64,000 nucleotides of DNA from Croceivirga sp. (lineage in GTDB: Bacteria > Bacteroidota > Bacteroidia > Flavobacteriales > Flavobacteriaceae), in assembly GCA_028284665.1 (NCBI GenBank), contig JANQRG010000034.1:34404-98403 (forward strand), given 5' to 3'. The position numbers and the translations under genes were made by a program. This document shows, piece by piece, positions 8,202 to 16,686 of this stretch. Below the pieces are notes generated by a model that saw only the letters and a program-made list of their open reading frames with translations, ran no database searches and was not told where the DNA came from. Position 1 is the stretch's first letter. Each line of letters opens with the position of its first letter.

Positions 8202-9719
8202 TCGTATCACCTTCTTTAACACCCCCAATACACCACGAATGAAAGTAGCGCTGGTCAATACCTTTACCACGGGGTTCATTCGTGTACTGCGCCTTCTGGT
8301 GGATGTCCTACGGCTTGCCTTCTCTCGTTCTTCTTGCGCCTTCTCTTTTTCCGCTTCTTGCTCAGCACGTTCAATTTTTTCGTTGAGAATTTCGTACGCA
8401 CTTTCCCGGTCAATGGTGTCATTGTATTTTTTTGCCAGTTGCGATTTGCGGATCGCTGCTTTGAGTTCGGCATCGGTCAGTACATCCATACGACTCATAG
8501 GAGCCCGTAATAAGGTGGCTGCCAAAGGGGTAGGACGGCCTTTTTCATCAAGGGCCGAGATCAGGGTTTCCCCAATTCCTAAAGCGGTTAGAATTTCTTC
8601 GGTTTCGTAGAACTCCGAATCGGGATAGTTCTGTGCGGTCAGCTTAATTGCCTTTCTATCCTTAGCCGTGAACGCGCGCAACGCATGTTGCACCTTTAAA
8701 CCCAGTTGGGCCAGCACCTCATCAGGAACATCCGTTGGGTTTTGCGTAACAAAATACAAGCCAATTCCCTTAGAACGAATGAGCTTGACAATGCTCTCAA
8801 TCTGGTCCAGTAACGCCTTGGAGGCATTGTCAAAGATCAGATGCGCTTCATCAATGAAGAAGATCAGTTCCGGTCTGTCACTATCTCCCTGTTCCGGGAA
8901 AGTAGCGTAGATTTCGGCTAGTAAGCTCAACATAAATGTTGAAAACAACTTTGGTTTATCCTGGATGTCTGTCAGACGGACGATATTGATATAGCCTCTG
9001 CCATTTTCATCGATCCGACACAGGTCTTCTACTTCAAAAGACTTTTCTCCGAAAAAGAGATCTGCTCCCTGCTGCTCCAATTCTATGATCTTTCTGAGAA
9101 TAGTACCGGTAGAACTGGTGGAGATCCGTCCATAGTTCGCCTGAAATTCTTTTTTGCCTTCCCCGGTAGCATATTGTAATACCTTTTTAAAATCCTTTAG
9201 GTCCAGTAAGGGAAGCTTGTTATCGTCACAATACTTAAATACTACGGCCACAATACCTTCCTGGGTTACCGTTAGATCCAGTATTCGGGAAAGGAGCACC
9301 GGCCCAAATTCTGAAACCGTGGCCCTGAGACGTACGCCGTCTTGCTCGGACAAGGAGAGCATTTCTACAGGAAAACCCTGGGCTTCAAAGGGGAGCCCAA
9401 TTTTCTCATGACGCTCATCAATTTTGGGATGTCCCGGACTGGGTTGTGCTATCCCGCTTAGATCACCTTTGAGGTCCATTAACAATACAGGGATGCCTTT
9501 ATCTGATAAATTTTCCGCGATTACTTGTAGCGTTTTGGTTTTTCCGGTTCCTGTGGCCCCAGCGATCAACCCATGTCGGTTTAGGGTTTTTAAGGGGACC
9601 TTTACAAAAGCCTTAGTAACCGTTTCTCCATCTACCATTCCTGCCCCCATGGTAATAAACTCACCTTTCATGGTATAGCCTTTTTCTATATGTGCCAGAA
9701 ACTTTTCTTTTCTCTCCAT
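8199..9719 (-). CDS. HerA-like (DUF853) ATPase
   Basis: 506 residues. The P-loop GATGTGKT sits at residues 54-61 in the setting NRHGLIAGATGTGKTKTLQV, and Walker B is LIFFIDEAHLIFDNAS; VTQNPTDVPDEVLAQLGLK follows, as in the DUF853 branch of HerA/FtsK-type hexameric ATPases. The C-terminus is a long Glu/Lys/Arg-rich coiled stretch ending in a short hydrophobic helix. HerA relatives process DNA ends with NurA; no nurA gene is adjacent, so the role of this branch is open. It is a common stand-alone gene in bacteria. Confidence 0.88.
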   Translation of the reverse strand: MERKEKFLAHIEKGYTMKGEFITMGAGMVDGETVTKAFVKVPLKTLNRHGLIAGATGTGKTKTLQVIAENLSDKGIPVLLMDLKGDLSGIAQPSPGHPKIDERHEKIGLPFEAQGFPVEMLSLSEQDGVRLRATVSEFGPVLLSRILDLTVTQEGIVAVVFKYCDDNKLPLLDLKDFKKVLQYATGEGKKEFQANYGRISTSSTGTILRKIIELEQQGADLFFGEKSFEVEDLCRIDENGRGYINIVRLTDIQDKPKLFSTFMLSLLAEIYATFPEQGDSDRPELIFFIDEAHLIFDNASKALLDQIESIVKLIRSKGIGLYFVTQNPTDVPDEVLAQLGLKVQHALRAFTAKDRKAIKLTAQNYPDSEFYETEEILTALGIGETLISALDEKGRPTPLAATLLRAPMSRMDVLTDAELKAAIRKSQLAKKYNDTIDRESAYEILNEKIERAEQEAEKEKAQEEREKASRRTSTRRRSTRMNPVVKVLTSATFIRGVLGVLKKVIR

Positions 9720-9792
9720 GTACTGTTGTTTCCCATAAAAATAGCCTAATTTGGTAGAAGAAGAAAAGCCTAAAGAAAATAGTCATAACCTC

Positions 9793-10245
9793 ATGAAAAC
9801 CTATATCCAACTTTCCCTTTGTGTAATAAGTAGTCTCCTGTTTAACGAATTAGCGGCCCAGGAAACTACCGAGATCATTTTTCATGCCCCTGAAAATCCG
9901 GCAAGGGCTAAAGCGCCTTTTAGTGAAGCGGTACAAGCCGGGAACTTATTTTTCCTGGCGGGACAGATTGGAATGGATAGGACTGTTGGAAAACTGGCAG
10001 AAGGAGGGATACAGGGGGAGACGGAACAAACGATTAAGAACATACAAGGGGTGCTGCAATATCATGGGTTAACATTGGATAATGTAGTAAAGTGTACTGT
10101 GATTTTAAGTGATATCAATGACTTCGGGGCTTTTAATGAGGTATATGTTAAATACTTCACCAAAAAACCGGCAAGGACCACCTATGCAGCAGCAGGTTTA
10201 GCTGCGGGAGCAAAAATTGAGATTGATGTGATTGCCGTCAAGTAG
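9793..10245 (+). CDS. RidA/YjgF-family protein with signal peptide
   Basis: 150 residues from the ATG at 9793. An N-terminal leader (MKTYIQLSLCVISSLLFNELAAQ) predicts export, followed by a complete RidA domain: PFSEAVQAGNLFFLAGQIGMD, then QTIKNIQGVLQYHGLTLDNVVKCTVIL, then ARTTYAAAGLAAGAKIEIDVIA. RidA proteins deaminate reactive enamines and imines from PLP enzymes; the conserved Arg in KPARTTY is present. Exported members exist but their substrate is unclear. The gene is convergent with and overlaps the next gene by eight bases. Confidence 0.87.
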   Translation: MKTYIQLSLCVISSLLFNELAAQETTEIIFHAPENPARAKAPFSEAVQAGNLFFLAGQIGMDRTVGKLAEGGIQGETEQTIKNIQGVLQYHGLTLDNVVKCTVILSDINDFGAFNEVYVKYFTKKPARTTYAAAGLAAGAKIEIDVIAVK

Positions 10246-10921
10246 CTTTGGAATACTCTCTGGCCCCCATAATCAAAAGCCATAAACAGGTTCCAATTTC
10301 TCCAATGCTGGCCGGCAAGGTCATATAGTCAGAGATCCCGAACTGTCCGTAATCCGGAAAAAGGATTCTCCCTAAAAAATCCAGGTAATACCCAATGCTT
10401 CCTACCATAAGGAACACCCCTAAGATCCTGGGGAGTATTCCTGATCTGTAGACCAACCATCCTAAGGGAAAAAGCCATAAGGCCCAAAAGTTCTGCCCGA
10501 TCAGGTTCCCGTTATTAAACTGATGCAGATAAAACATGATGTCATTAGGGAGTTGCGCAGCCGTGGTATCCCCATTTTCAAGTAATTCTAAAATGGCGAA
10601 TTTATTGAGGAGATTGGAAAACAGCAAAGGAACGCTGGGTACCGCAAGTGCTACCATGGCCACGGCATAATTTCGGCTTACCCGCTCCAATAGTTTATAT
10701 AGCACCAACGGCAGCAACAAAAAAGCGGTGAAGCAAAGGCTTTCTGCCACAATGCCCCATCTGAATAGCGTGTTGAAGTCTTGAATGTTAGTGTAAGTGC
10801 TTACAGGATTGTCCCATTTTACAATTGCGGAGGGCACGTACATTAGGCTGAAAATCCCGGTAAGCACAACAATCAGATAGAGAAGTCCCGCTAACCGGGC
10901 AGTTTTTTTATTGGAGGTCAT
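10238..10921 (-). CDS. DUF4386 integral membrane protein
   Basis: 227 residues with about six membrane helices. The start KTARLAGLLYLIVVLTGIFSLMYVPSAI and the later NLIGQNFWALWLFPLGWLVYRSGILPRILG match the family pattern. DUF4386 has no assigned function. It overlaps the ridA-like gene tail to tail and is divergent from queE. Confidence 0.85.
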   Translation of the reverse strand: MTSNKKTARLAGLLYLIVVLTGIFSLMYVPSAIVKWDNPVSTYTNIQDFNTLFRWGIVAESLCFTAFLLLPLVLYKLLERVSRNYAVAMVALAVPSVPLLFSNLLNKFAILELLENGDTTAAQLPNDIMFYLHQFNNGNLIGQNFWALWLFPLGWLVYRSGILPRILGVFLMVGSIGYYLDFLGRILFPDYGQFGISDYMTLPASIGEIGTCLWLLIMGAREYSKAT

Positions 10922-10983
10922 TAGAATAGTTTTTCCTTTTGACGAATAGCGAGCGCGGTTGTTACGTGACAGCCTAAAAATAG

Positions 10984-11012
10984 TTGAAAACCTTTTAGGT
11001 AATGTATCTTTG
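10984..11012 (+). promoter_or_regulatory. Bacteroidetes-type promoter for queE
   Basis: TTG at 10984-10986 and TATCTTTG at 11005-11012 are separated by 18 bp, matching the -33/-7 consensus (TTG, 17-23 bp, TAnnTTTG) of the primary sigma factor in this phylum. The -7 element is only four bases from the ATG at 11017, implying an mRNA with almost no leader or a start at the ATG at 11032. Confidence 0.6.
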
Positions 11013-11016
11013 CGGT

Positions 11017-11646
11017 ATGGTTAAGGAAGTAATGGATTTGGTAGATCAAGGCCTTATGCTCCCCCTGATGGAGGAATTCTACACCATTCAGGGTGAGGGC
11101 TATCACAAGGGTACTGCAGCGTACTTTATTCGGGTGGGAGGTTGCGATGTGGGGTGCCATTGGTGCGATGTGAAGGAGAGTTGGAATGCAGAACTTCATC
11201 CTCCAACCGCTATTGAAGATATTATCGAAAATGCCTCCAACTATTCAGATACCATTGTAGTCACCGGGGGGGAACCGTTAACCTGGGATATGGGTCCACT
11301 CACTAAGGGATTAAAGGATAAAGAATTAAAGATCCATATTGAAACTTCTGGAGCTTACCCCCTAACCGGGATCTGGGATTGGATCTGCCTGTCCCCGAAA
11401 AAGGTAAAGCTACCAACAGGAGATATCCATCAAAAGGCTGATGAGCTAAAGGTGATTGTATACAATAAACATGACTTTCAATTTGCCGAGGAGCAGGCCA
11501 AAAAAGTTCAGGAAGATTGCCTTTTGTACCTCCAACCGGAATGGAGTGTGCGTGATAAAGTAATGCCACTAATTGTAGATTACGTAATGCAACATCCGAA
11601 ATGGCGGGTATCTTTACAGACCCATAAATACCTTAATATTCCTTAA
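11017..11646 (+). CDS. queE: 7-carboxy-7-deazaguanine synthase
   Basis: Radical SAM enzyme that converts 6-carboxy-tetrahydropterin to 7-carboxy-7-deazaguanine in queuosine precursor synthesis. The cluster-binding motif CDVGCHWC (CX3CX2C) is at residues 43-50, preceded by EEFYTIQGEGYHKGTAAYFIRVGG, a QueE hallmark; VTGGEPLTW is the SAM-binding GGE region. 209 residues, normal for the compact Bacteroidetes form. The ATG at 11017 is preferred over an upstream ATG at 11002, which would lie inside the promoter; 11032 is also possible. Confidence 0.92.
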   Translation: MVKEVMDLVDQGLMLPLMEEFYTIQGEGYHKGTAAYFIRVGGCDVGCHWCDVKESWNAELHPPTAIEDIIENASNYSDTIVVTGGEPLTWDMGPLTKGLKDKELKIHIETSGAYPLTGIWDWICLSPKKVKLPTGDIHQKADELKVIVYNKHDFQFAEEQAKKVQEDCLLYLQPEWSVRDKVMPLIVDYVMQHPKWRVSLQTHKYLNIP

Positions 11647-11647
11647 T

Positions 11648-12526
11648 TTAACGACCACCGTTGTTCTGAAGATCCAGCACGCATTCGTCATCCAATATAG
11701 GTACTATGGGCATATTTCTGGAAGCACGAGCGGTTAACATTTCCAGCATACGTTCTCCGGATAACGTGCAGGCAGATTGTAGTACCGGTTTGCCCATTGC
11801 AAAAACTCTTGCTGTACCACCAAATTCCAATTGTGCTTGCATTAAACAACCATCAATAACACAGTGGTTCTGCGCTTCAGGATCTTCATGATCATTTATG
11901 GCAACCGTCCCAAGGTTGACTAAGCCAAAGAGATGTCCAAATTCATGGTTTAAGGTAGCAGTCTCTACGTCAGTTAAAGTGATTCTGGAGCTTCTGGCGG
12001 CCAGGGTACGAATGGTGCGTTCAAAGATAACCATGGATGTATTACGGTAGACCGCGCCTAAGGTGACCAGACCCTCATCTTCTTCATCGCCGTCAGAAGG
12101 GGCATCTGCGAAGTAGATATACACTGCCAGCGTCGTACCGTTGTTATATGCAGTCCGGTTCTCAGTTTCCAAATCTGCGATCTCCTGTAGCGTAAGGGTC
12201 TCTTCTTCCGGGGAAGGGAGTTCCAGGAAGTTAACATCAATGTTTTGTTTAAAAGTATGCTGTTGCAAAAAGGCAATGAAATTGGTCATTGTCTGCTGTG
12301 TTGGTCGAAAACCTTCTACGTAGGCGGCTTCAATAAGGATGCGATCAAAATTAGTATTGGAAAGCAGATCGTTGGCGGAAGCCCCGGTAGCCAGCAGGTT
12401 TTGAGAACGGTCTACCTCCTCAATAGGATCATCATCTTCAATCGAACCAGTCTCACCATTCTCATCTGAGGAACATGCCGTTAGAAAGACAAGGGCTAAC
12501 AAGGGGACGACAAAAAACTTTTTCAT
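11648..12526 (-). CDS. Lipoprotein zinc metalloprotease
   Basis: 292 residues with the lipobox LTAC after a 17-residue leader, then a Glu/Asp-rich linker. The zinc motif NHEFGHLFGLVN fits HExxHxxGxxN, so the third ligand may be the late Asn or the following Asp/Glu region rather than His; a conserved Met-containing turn is plausible at the later CLMQAQLEF. Surface or periplasmic protease is inferred. A single-gene unit, tail to tail with queE. Confidence 0.8.
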   Translation of the reverse strand: MKKFFVVPLLALVFLTACSSDENGETGSIEDDDPIEEVDRSQNLLATGASANDLLSNTNFDRILIEAAYVEGFRPTQQTMTNFIAFLQQHTFKQNIDVNFLELPSPEEETLTLQEIADLETENRTAYNNGTTLAVYIYFADAPSDGDEEDEGLVTLGAVYRNTSMVIFERTIRTLAARSSRITLTDVETATLNHEFGHLFGLVNLGTVAINDHEDPEAQNHCVIDGCLMQAQLEFGGTARVFAMGKPVLQSACTLSGERMLEMLTARASRNMPIVPILDDECVLDLQNNGGR

Positions 12527-12569
12527 AGCAATGTATCTTTTAACAACGGCAGTATCCTGGTAATAGTAT

Positions 12570-13274
12570 TTATGTTACTCCTAGTCTTGCCAAATAGTCG
12601 TAGTGATCCCCTTCACTTATCAATTGACATGTAAAATTATTTGCTTCCGCATACCCCGCAAGGGTTTCGTAATCAAGATAGAGCCAATCAAAAACCGGGC
12701 CTTTTTTACCGCGATATTCCATTTGAAAGCGCACTTCGCCATAATAGGTGACATCTCCCGGAATCCAATACCCGCCGTCATCATCCTTGTCAAACATGTA
12801 GAGGATGTTACTGGAATCTAAAAGCAGCTGTCCGTTCGGTCGAAGTAATGTCTTACAATGGGCTAGAAATTCCGGTAGCGCTTGCAGACTTCCCGCCAGC
12901 CCAACACCGTTCATAAGGAGTAACAAAGTGTCAAAAGTTTCATTGGAATAAGACAAGAAATCGGTCTGAATGGTACTTTGGAGCCCCCGTTGTTGGCAGA
13001 CCTCGATCGCACCTTTTGAATGATCCAACGCGGTTACCGTGAACCCCCTTTCCTGCAAATACAATGCGTGGCTTCCCGAGCCACACCCCACATCCAAAAT
13101 CCTACCCTTACATAACTCCAGCGCCTGTTGTTCCAATTTTGGCATCTCATCATAGGAGCGAAACAGGTAGGGAAGCGGAAGGATTCCGTTTTCCTCCAAA
13201 GAAGAAATCGTAGTGATGTCCTCCGTGTATCTTCCATTTTGATAATCCAGCAAAGCCCTTCCTAAAATATCCAT
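12570..13274 (-). CDS. Class I SAM-dependent methyltransferase
   Basis: 234 residues. Motif I is RILDVGCGSGSHALYLQERG, followed by the acidic strand end TALDHSKGAIEVC and motif IV-like FDTLLLLMNGVGL. The fold assignment is solid; the methyl acceptor is not predictable. Its start lies before a 321-base gene-free stretch. Confidence 0.87.
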   Translation of the reverse strand: MDILGRALLDYQNGRYTEDITTISSLEENGILPLPYLFRSYDEMPKLEQQALELCKGRILDVGCGSGSHALYLQERGFTVTALDHSKGAIEVCQQRGLQSTIQTDFLSYSNETFDTLLLLMNGVGLAGSLQALPEFLAHCKTLLRPNGQLLLDSSNILYMFDKDDDGGYWIPGDVTYYGEVRFQMEYRGKKGPVFDWLYLDYETLAGYAEANNFTCQLISEGDHYDYLARLGVT

Positions 13275-13595
13275 GATCCAAAGGTAAGATGTGTGTTTTG
13301 TAAAAAGGTTTAATCAAGGGTTATATTGATCCTGATAAAAGGTTTTAAGGCCATTGCGAAGAGCTGTGGGTAATGGTATCAGGGTTTTGAAAATTGGAAG
13401 AGTCTTGAATACGGTAGAAAATTGAAAAACCGGAGATGAGCCTTGAGAGAAAGAGAACATGTATATAAGGAAATCCTTTCACTCAGTATTTGCTGATGGG
13501 AATCATAGCGGAATGGACCTCCTTGCACTAAGTTTGACTATCAAAAAAGCAAGATTGAGAAAGTCGTTCCTGAAGAAAAGCATAAGTTTTGCTCT
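13275..13595. other. Gene-free interval between divergent genes
   Basis: No reading frame with a credible start, no RNA gene and no strong dyad was seen. It must hold the promoters of the methyltransferase and the AraC-type regulator, but I could not pick a convincing -33/-7 pair. Confidence 0.5.
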
Positions 13596-14477
13596 ATGAA
13601 AGGACTCAGCGTGAGTAAGAAAGTCGGTATGAGAGATGATTACTATGTTCGTATTAATAAGGTGCTAAACCATATACAGGCCAACCTGGAAAAACAGTTT
13701 TACCTCTCTGAACTTTCTGCTATTGGGGATTTTTCTCAGCATCACTTTCACAGGGTCATTTCGGCCTATTTAGGAGAACCTCTGGGCGCTTACATTAAAC
13801 GGCTAAGAATTGATAAGGCCGCCCAACTACTTCGGTTCTCCGATACGTCTATAACCGAAATTTCGGAAATGGTGGGATATGATACACTTTCTTCTTTGAG
13901 TGCGGTATTCCGTAAACGATTCAGTCTTTCCCCTACGGACTACAGGAAAAAGTATGGTGCTAAAAAATCTTCCGATATCATACAGCTCCCTGAGAAAGTG
14001 AATTTTGATTTTAGCCCAATCATCAAAACCATACCTACGATCAAAATTGCGTTCCTTCGGATTTTTGGAGAATACGCCCCTGAACCCATTGGGAAGGCTT
14101 GGGACAAATTATTCACCTTTGCCAAAAGCCATTACCTGATCAATGATAAGACCAAAATGTTTGGTATTTCCTACGACAATCCCGAGATCGGTGAAAATGA
14201 AAAACACGAATACAATGCGTGTATCAGTATTGAAAAGGAAATCCGTCCGAAAGGGGAAATAGGAACAAAGGAATTAAAAGGGGGAAAGTATGCGGTATTC
14301 ACGTACAGGGGTAGCTACGACAACTTTCCACTTATATATCAGCTCATCTTTAAAGAATGGCTCCTTAAGAGCGAATATGAACTTAGGGATAACGAGATTT
14401 TTGATAGATACCTAAACACACCTTTAGATACCGAACCCGATGCGTTGCTAACCGAAATACATTTACCCTTGCGATAG
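13596..14477 (+). CDS. AraC-family regulator with GyrI-like effector domain
   Basis: 293 residues; an ATG at 13629 (MRDDYYVRINKVLNHI) is a good alternative start. Residues 20-120 hold the two AraC helix-turn-helix units, with FSQHHFHRVISAYLGEPLGAYIKRLR and IAEISEM-like ITEISEMVGYDTLSSLSAVFRKRF. Residues 135-293 form a GyrI/SbmC-like small-molecule-binding domain. This Rob/BmrR-like layout suggests a ligand-responsive activator. The next gene encodes a second stand-alone GyrI-like protein 36 bases downstream, likely in the same unit. Confidence 0.88.
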   Translation: MKGLSVSKKVGMRDDYYVRINKVLNHIQANLEKQFYLSELSAIGDFSQHHFHRVISAYLGEPLGAYIKRLRIDKAAQLLRFSDTSITEISEMVGYDTLSSLSAVFRKRFSLSPTDYRKKYGAKKSSDIIQLPEKVNFDFSPIIKTIPTIKIAFLRIFGEYAPEPIGKAWDKLFTFAKSHYLINDKTKMFGISYDNPEIGENEKHEYNACISIEKEIRPKGEIGTKELKGGKYAVFTYRGSYDNFPLIYQLIFKEWLLKSEYELRDNEIFDRYLNTPLDTEPDALLTEIHLPLR

Positions 14478-14513
14478 AGTATAAAAAGACAGTAATTTCA
14501 GAATAGTGGTATT

Positions 14514-15125
14514 ATGGAAAAGATAGATTATAGAAAACAACTAAAGCACCTATACAAACCTTCCCCTAAAAAAGTAGAATTTGTGGAAGTTCCGGAGATG
14601 AATTTTTTGATGGTGGACGGAGAGGGAAATCCCAATACGGCGAAATCCTACAAGGAAGCAGTTGAAGCACTCTACGCCGTATCCTATACCTTAAAGTTCA
14701 TGGTAAAGAAGGGAAGCATCGGGATAGATTACGGAGTGATGCCGCTTGAAGGCCTTTGGTGGATGGATGATATGTCCAATTTTGACCCGGACAACAAGGA
14801 TGAATGGAAATGGACATCCATGATGATGCAACCCGAATTGATAACCGAAGACCTTGTTAAAGAAGCCGTAGAACAGGTAAGGAAAAAAAAGAATCCCAAT
14901 GCTTTAGACAGACTACGATTTACCGCCTTCCATGAAGGTAAGGCAGCCCAACTAATGCACATTGGACCTTTTTCCGAGGAGGGGCCCAATATTGAAAAAG
15001 TGCACAACGCCATTGCAGCTAACGGTTTTGAAAAAACGGGCAAGCATCACGAGATCTACCTTTCCGATATTCGCAGAGATGCACCTGAGAAGTGGAAGAC
15101 CGTAATCCGACAACCGTATCGGTAG
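14514..15125 (+). CDS. GyrI-like small-molecule-binding protein
   Basis: 203 residues. VEFVEVPEMNFLMVDGEGNPN and the later MHIGPFSEEGPNIEKVHNAI, with HHEIYLSDIRRDAPEKWKTVIRQP at the end, match stand-alone GyrI-like proteins common in Bacteroidetes and Firmicutes. They bind or hydrolyse small ligands; no DNA-binding domain is present. Probably co-transcribed with the preceding AraC-type regulator and ended by a hairpin directly after the stop. Confidence 0.87.
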   Translation: MEKIDYRKQLKHLYKPSPKKVEFVEVPEMNFLMVDGEGNPNTAKSYKEAVEALYAVSYTLKFMVKKGSIGIDYGVMPLEGLWWMDDMSNFDPDNKDEWKWTSMMMQPELITEDLVKEAVEQVRKKKNPNALDRLRFTAFHEGKAAQLMHIGPFSEEGPNIEKVHNAIAANGFEKTGKHHEIYLSDIRRDAPEKWKTVIRQPYR

Positions 15126-15127
15126 TA

Positions 15128-15148
15128 CTTTCCGCGCCGGGCGGAAAG
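15128..15148 (+). terminator. Hairpin after the GyrI-like gene
   Basis: CTTTCCGC at 15128-15135 and GCGGAAAG at 15141-15148 form a perfect 8-bp stem with a GCCGG loop, starting three bases after the stop codon. There is no T tract, so intrinsic termination would be weak or assisted. Confidence 0.55.
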
Positions 15149-15247
15149 CAAAGAGGATCAGGTTATTGTGGAGCGTGTTTCATTACTGTTGAATAATTTT
15201 TGTCGCCCCTTGGCCGGACTATATATTTTAGGTTATCATTGCATACC

Positions 15248-15739
15248 ATGCAGCCACAACTTAAAAATCTCCCGCAAAGAGCGTTGGATAAACAAGCCGA
15301 AAACAAAAAGTTCTTTGCCAAATTAAAAAAACGGACGCCCAAAGATCTGGATTACCTAATGCAGGAACTGCATGAGGAAGAATTTGAACGCACAGATTGC
15401 CTCCAATGCGCGAATTGCTGCAAAACCACAGGACCTCTTTTTACGGATGCCGATATTGACCGAATCGCAAAACACCTGCGGTTAAAATCCTCTGATTTTA
15501 TAGAACAATACCTTCGCATCGATGAGGACAATGATTATGTATTGCAAGAAGTGCCATGCGCTTTTCTTGGCGCGGATAACTTTTGCAGTATCTACCCGGT
15601 ACGTCCAAAGGCCTGTCGCGAGTTCCCCCATACCAATCGAAAAAAATTTCACAAGATCACGCACCTTACCCTAAAAAATGTAGCCGTTTGTCCCGCAGCC
15701 TTCAACATTGTGGAAGCAATGAAAAAACGGATACCGTAG
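15248..15739 (+). CDS. YkgJ-family cysteine cluster protein
   Basis: 163 residues from the ATG at 15248. The cysteines fall in DCLQCANCCK, then PCAFL, then FCSIYPVRPKACREFP and a late CPAAF, the CxxCxxCC...C...C...C pattern of YkgJ proteins, which are thought to bind zinc or an iron-sulfur cluster. Function unknown. The upstream open extension to 15200 has no family similarity and is not used. Confidence 0.87.
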   Translation: MQPQLKNLPQRALDKQAENKKFFAKLKKRTPKDLDYLMQELHEEEFERTDCLQCANCCKTTGPLFTDADIDRIAKHLRLKSSDFIEQYLRIDEDNDYVLQEVPCAFLGADNFCSIYPVRPKACREFPHTNRKKFHKITHLTLKNVAVCPAAFNIVEAMKKRIP

Positions 15740-15756
15740 GGCTTTCCTATTCCTGG

Positions 15757-15805
15757 AATTTGTGATTTGGAATTTGTCATTTGCTATTTGAGCTTTGTAT
15801 TTTGT
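15757..15805. repeat. Degenerate heptanucleotide periodic repeat
   Basis: Seven consecutive 7-base units of the form NNTTTGN (AATTTGT, GATTTGG, AATTTGT, CATTTGC, TATTTGA, GCTTTGT, ATTTTGT) lie between the YkgJ gene and the desaturase-like gene. The TTTG core in strict 7-base phase is reminiscent of the -7 promoter core. Confidence 0.75.
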
Positions 15806-15819
15806 ACTTTTAGTCTGCT

Positions 15820-16662
15820 ATGGAAGGACTAATGCACTATTTTGAAACTATTCCCCCTTTACACCGAACACTTATCTTGGTAGGGGGGATCACTTTTTTT
15901 TGGATTTTGGAGGGTATCGTCCCGCTCTTTTCTGTTAAATACAAAAAGTGGCGCCATGCGTTGCCTAATTTCTTTTTTACACTAACTACAATTATTGTCA
16001 ACTTCCCTTTGGCGTTTTTGCTGTTAACTACCTCAGATTGGGCTGTAGCCAATGACTTTGGGATCATCAACTGGTTGCCGCAAATGCCACTATGGTTGTA
16101 TGTGGTACTCGGAGTACTTTTGCTGGATCTAATAGGGGCGTATACGGCACATTTGGTCGAACACAAGGTAAAACCGCTATGGATGGTTCACCTGGTACAT
16201 CATACGGACCACAATGTGGATACCACTACGGCCAATCGCCATCATCCTTTGGAGAGTGTTATTCGTTATATTTTTACCCTGATCGGCGTTTTCGTGGTAG
16301 GTGCTCCCATCGGGATTATTATGCTATATCAAAGCCTTTCTGTGGTACTCTCTCAATTTAATCATGCCAACATTAAATTACCCAAAAATGTTGACAAGGC
16401 GTTAAGTTGGGTCATTGTCTCCCCGGACATGCATAAGGTGCATCACCACTATGTATTACCCTACACCGATTCCAATTATGGCAATATCTTTTCTATTTGG
16501 GACCGCTTATTTGGGACGTATATGTATTTGGAACCGGAGAAGATCACCTACGGCGTGGATACCTTCCCGGATAAAAAAGAGAATGCCAGTATTTGGGGGT
16601 TGTTAAAACAACCATTCCATAAATACAGAAGGCCTACAACCGTTCAACTAGAGAACGATTAA
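15820..16662 (+). CDS. Sterol desaturase / fatty acid hydroxylase superfamily membrane protein
   Basis: 280 residues with four to five membrane helices. The di-iron histidine clusters are visible: HLVEH, then HLVHHTDHNVDTTTANRHHP, then HKVHHHYVLPYTDSNYG. It probably hydroxylates or desaturates a lipid using O2 at a membrane di-iron site. An ATG at 15832 is an alternative start. It lies directly after the heptamer repeat. Confidence 0.9.
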   Translation: MEGLMHYFETIPPLHRTLILVGGITFFWILEGIVPLFSVKYKKWRHALPNFFFTLTTIIVNFPLAFLLLTTSDWAVANDFGIINWLPQMPLWLYVVLGVLLLDLIGAYTAHLVEHKVKPLWMVHLVHHTDHNVDTTTANRHHPLESVIRYIFTLIGVFVVGAPIGIIMLYQSLSVVLSQFNHANIKLPKNVDKALSWVIVSPDMHKVHHHYVLPYTDSNYGNIFSIWDRLFGTYMYLEPEKITYGVDTFPDKKENASIWGLLKQPFHKYRRPTTVQLEND

Positions 16663-16686
16663 GTGCTTGGCGAGACGATAACCAGA

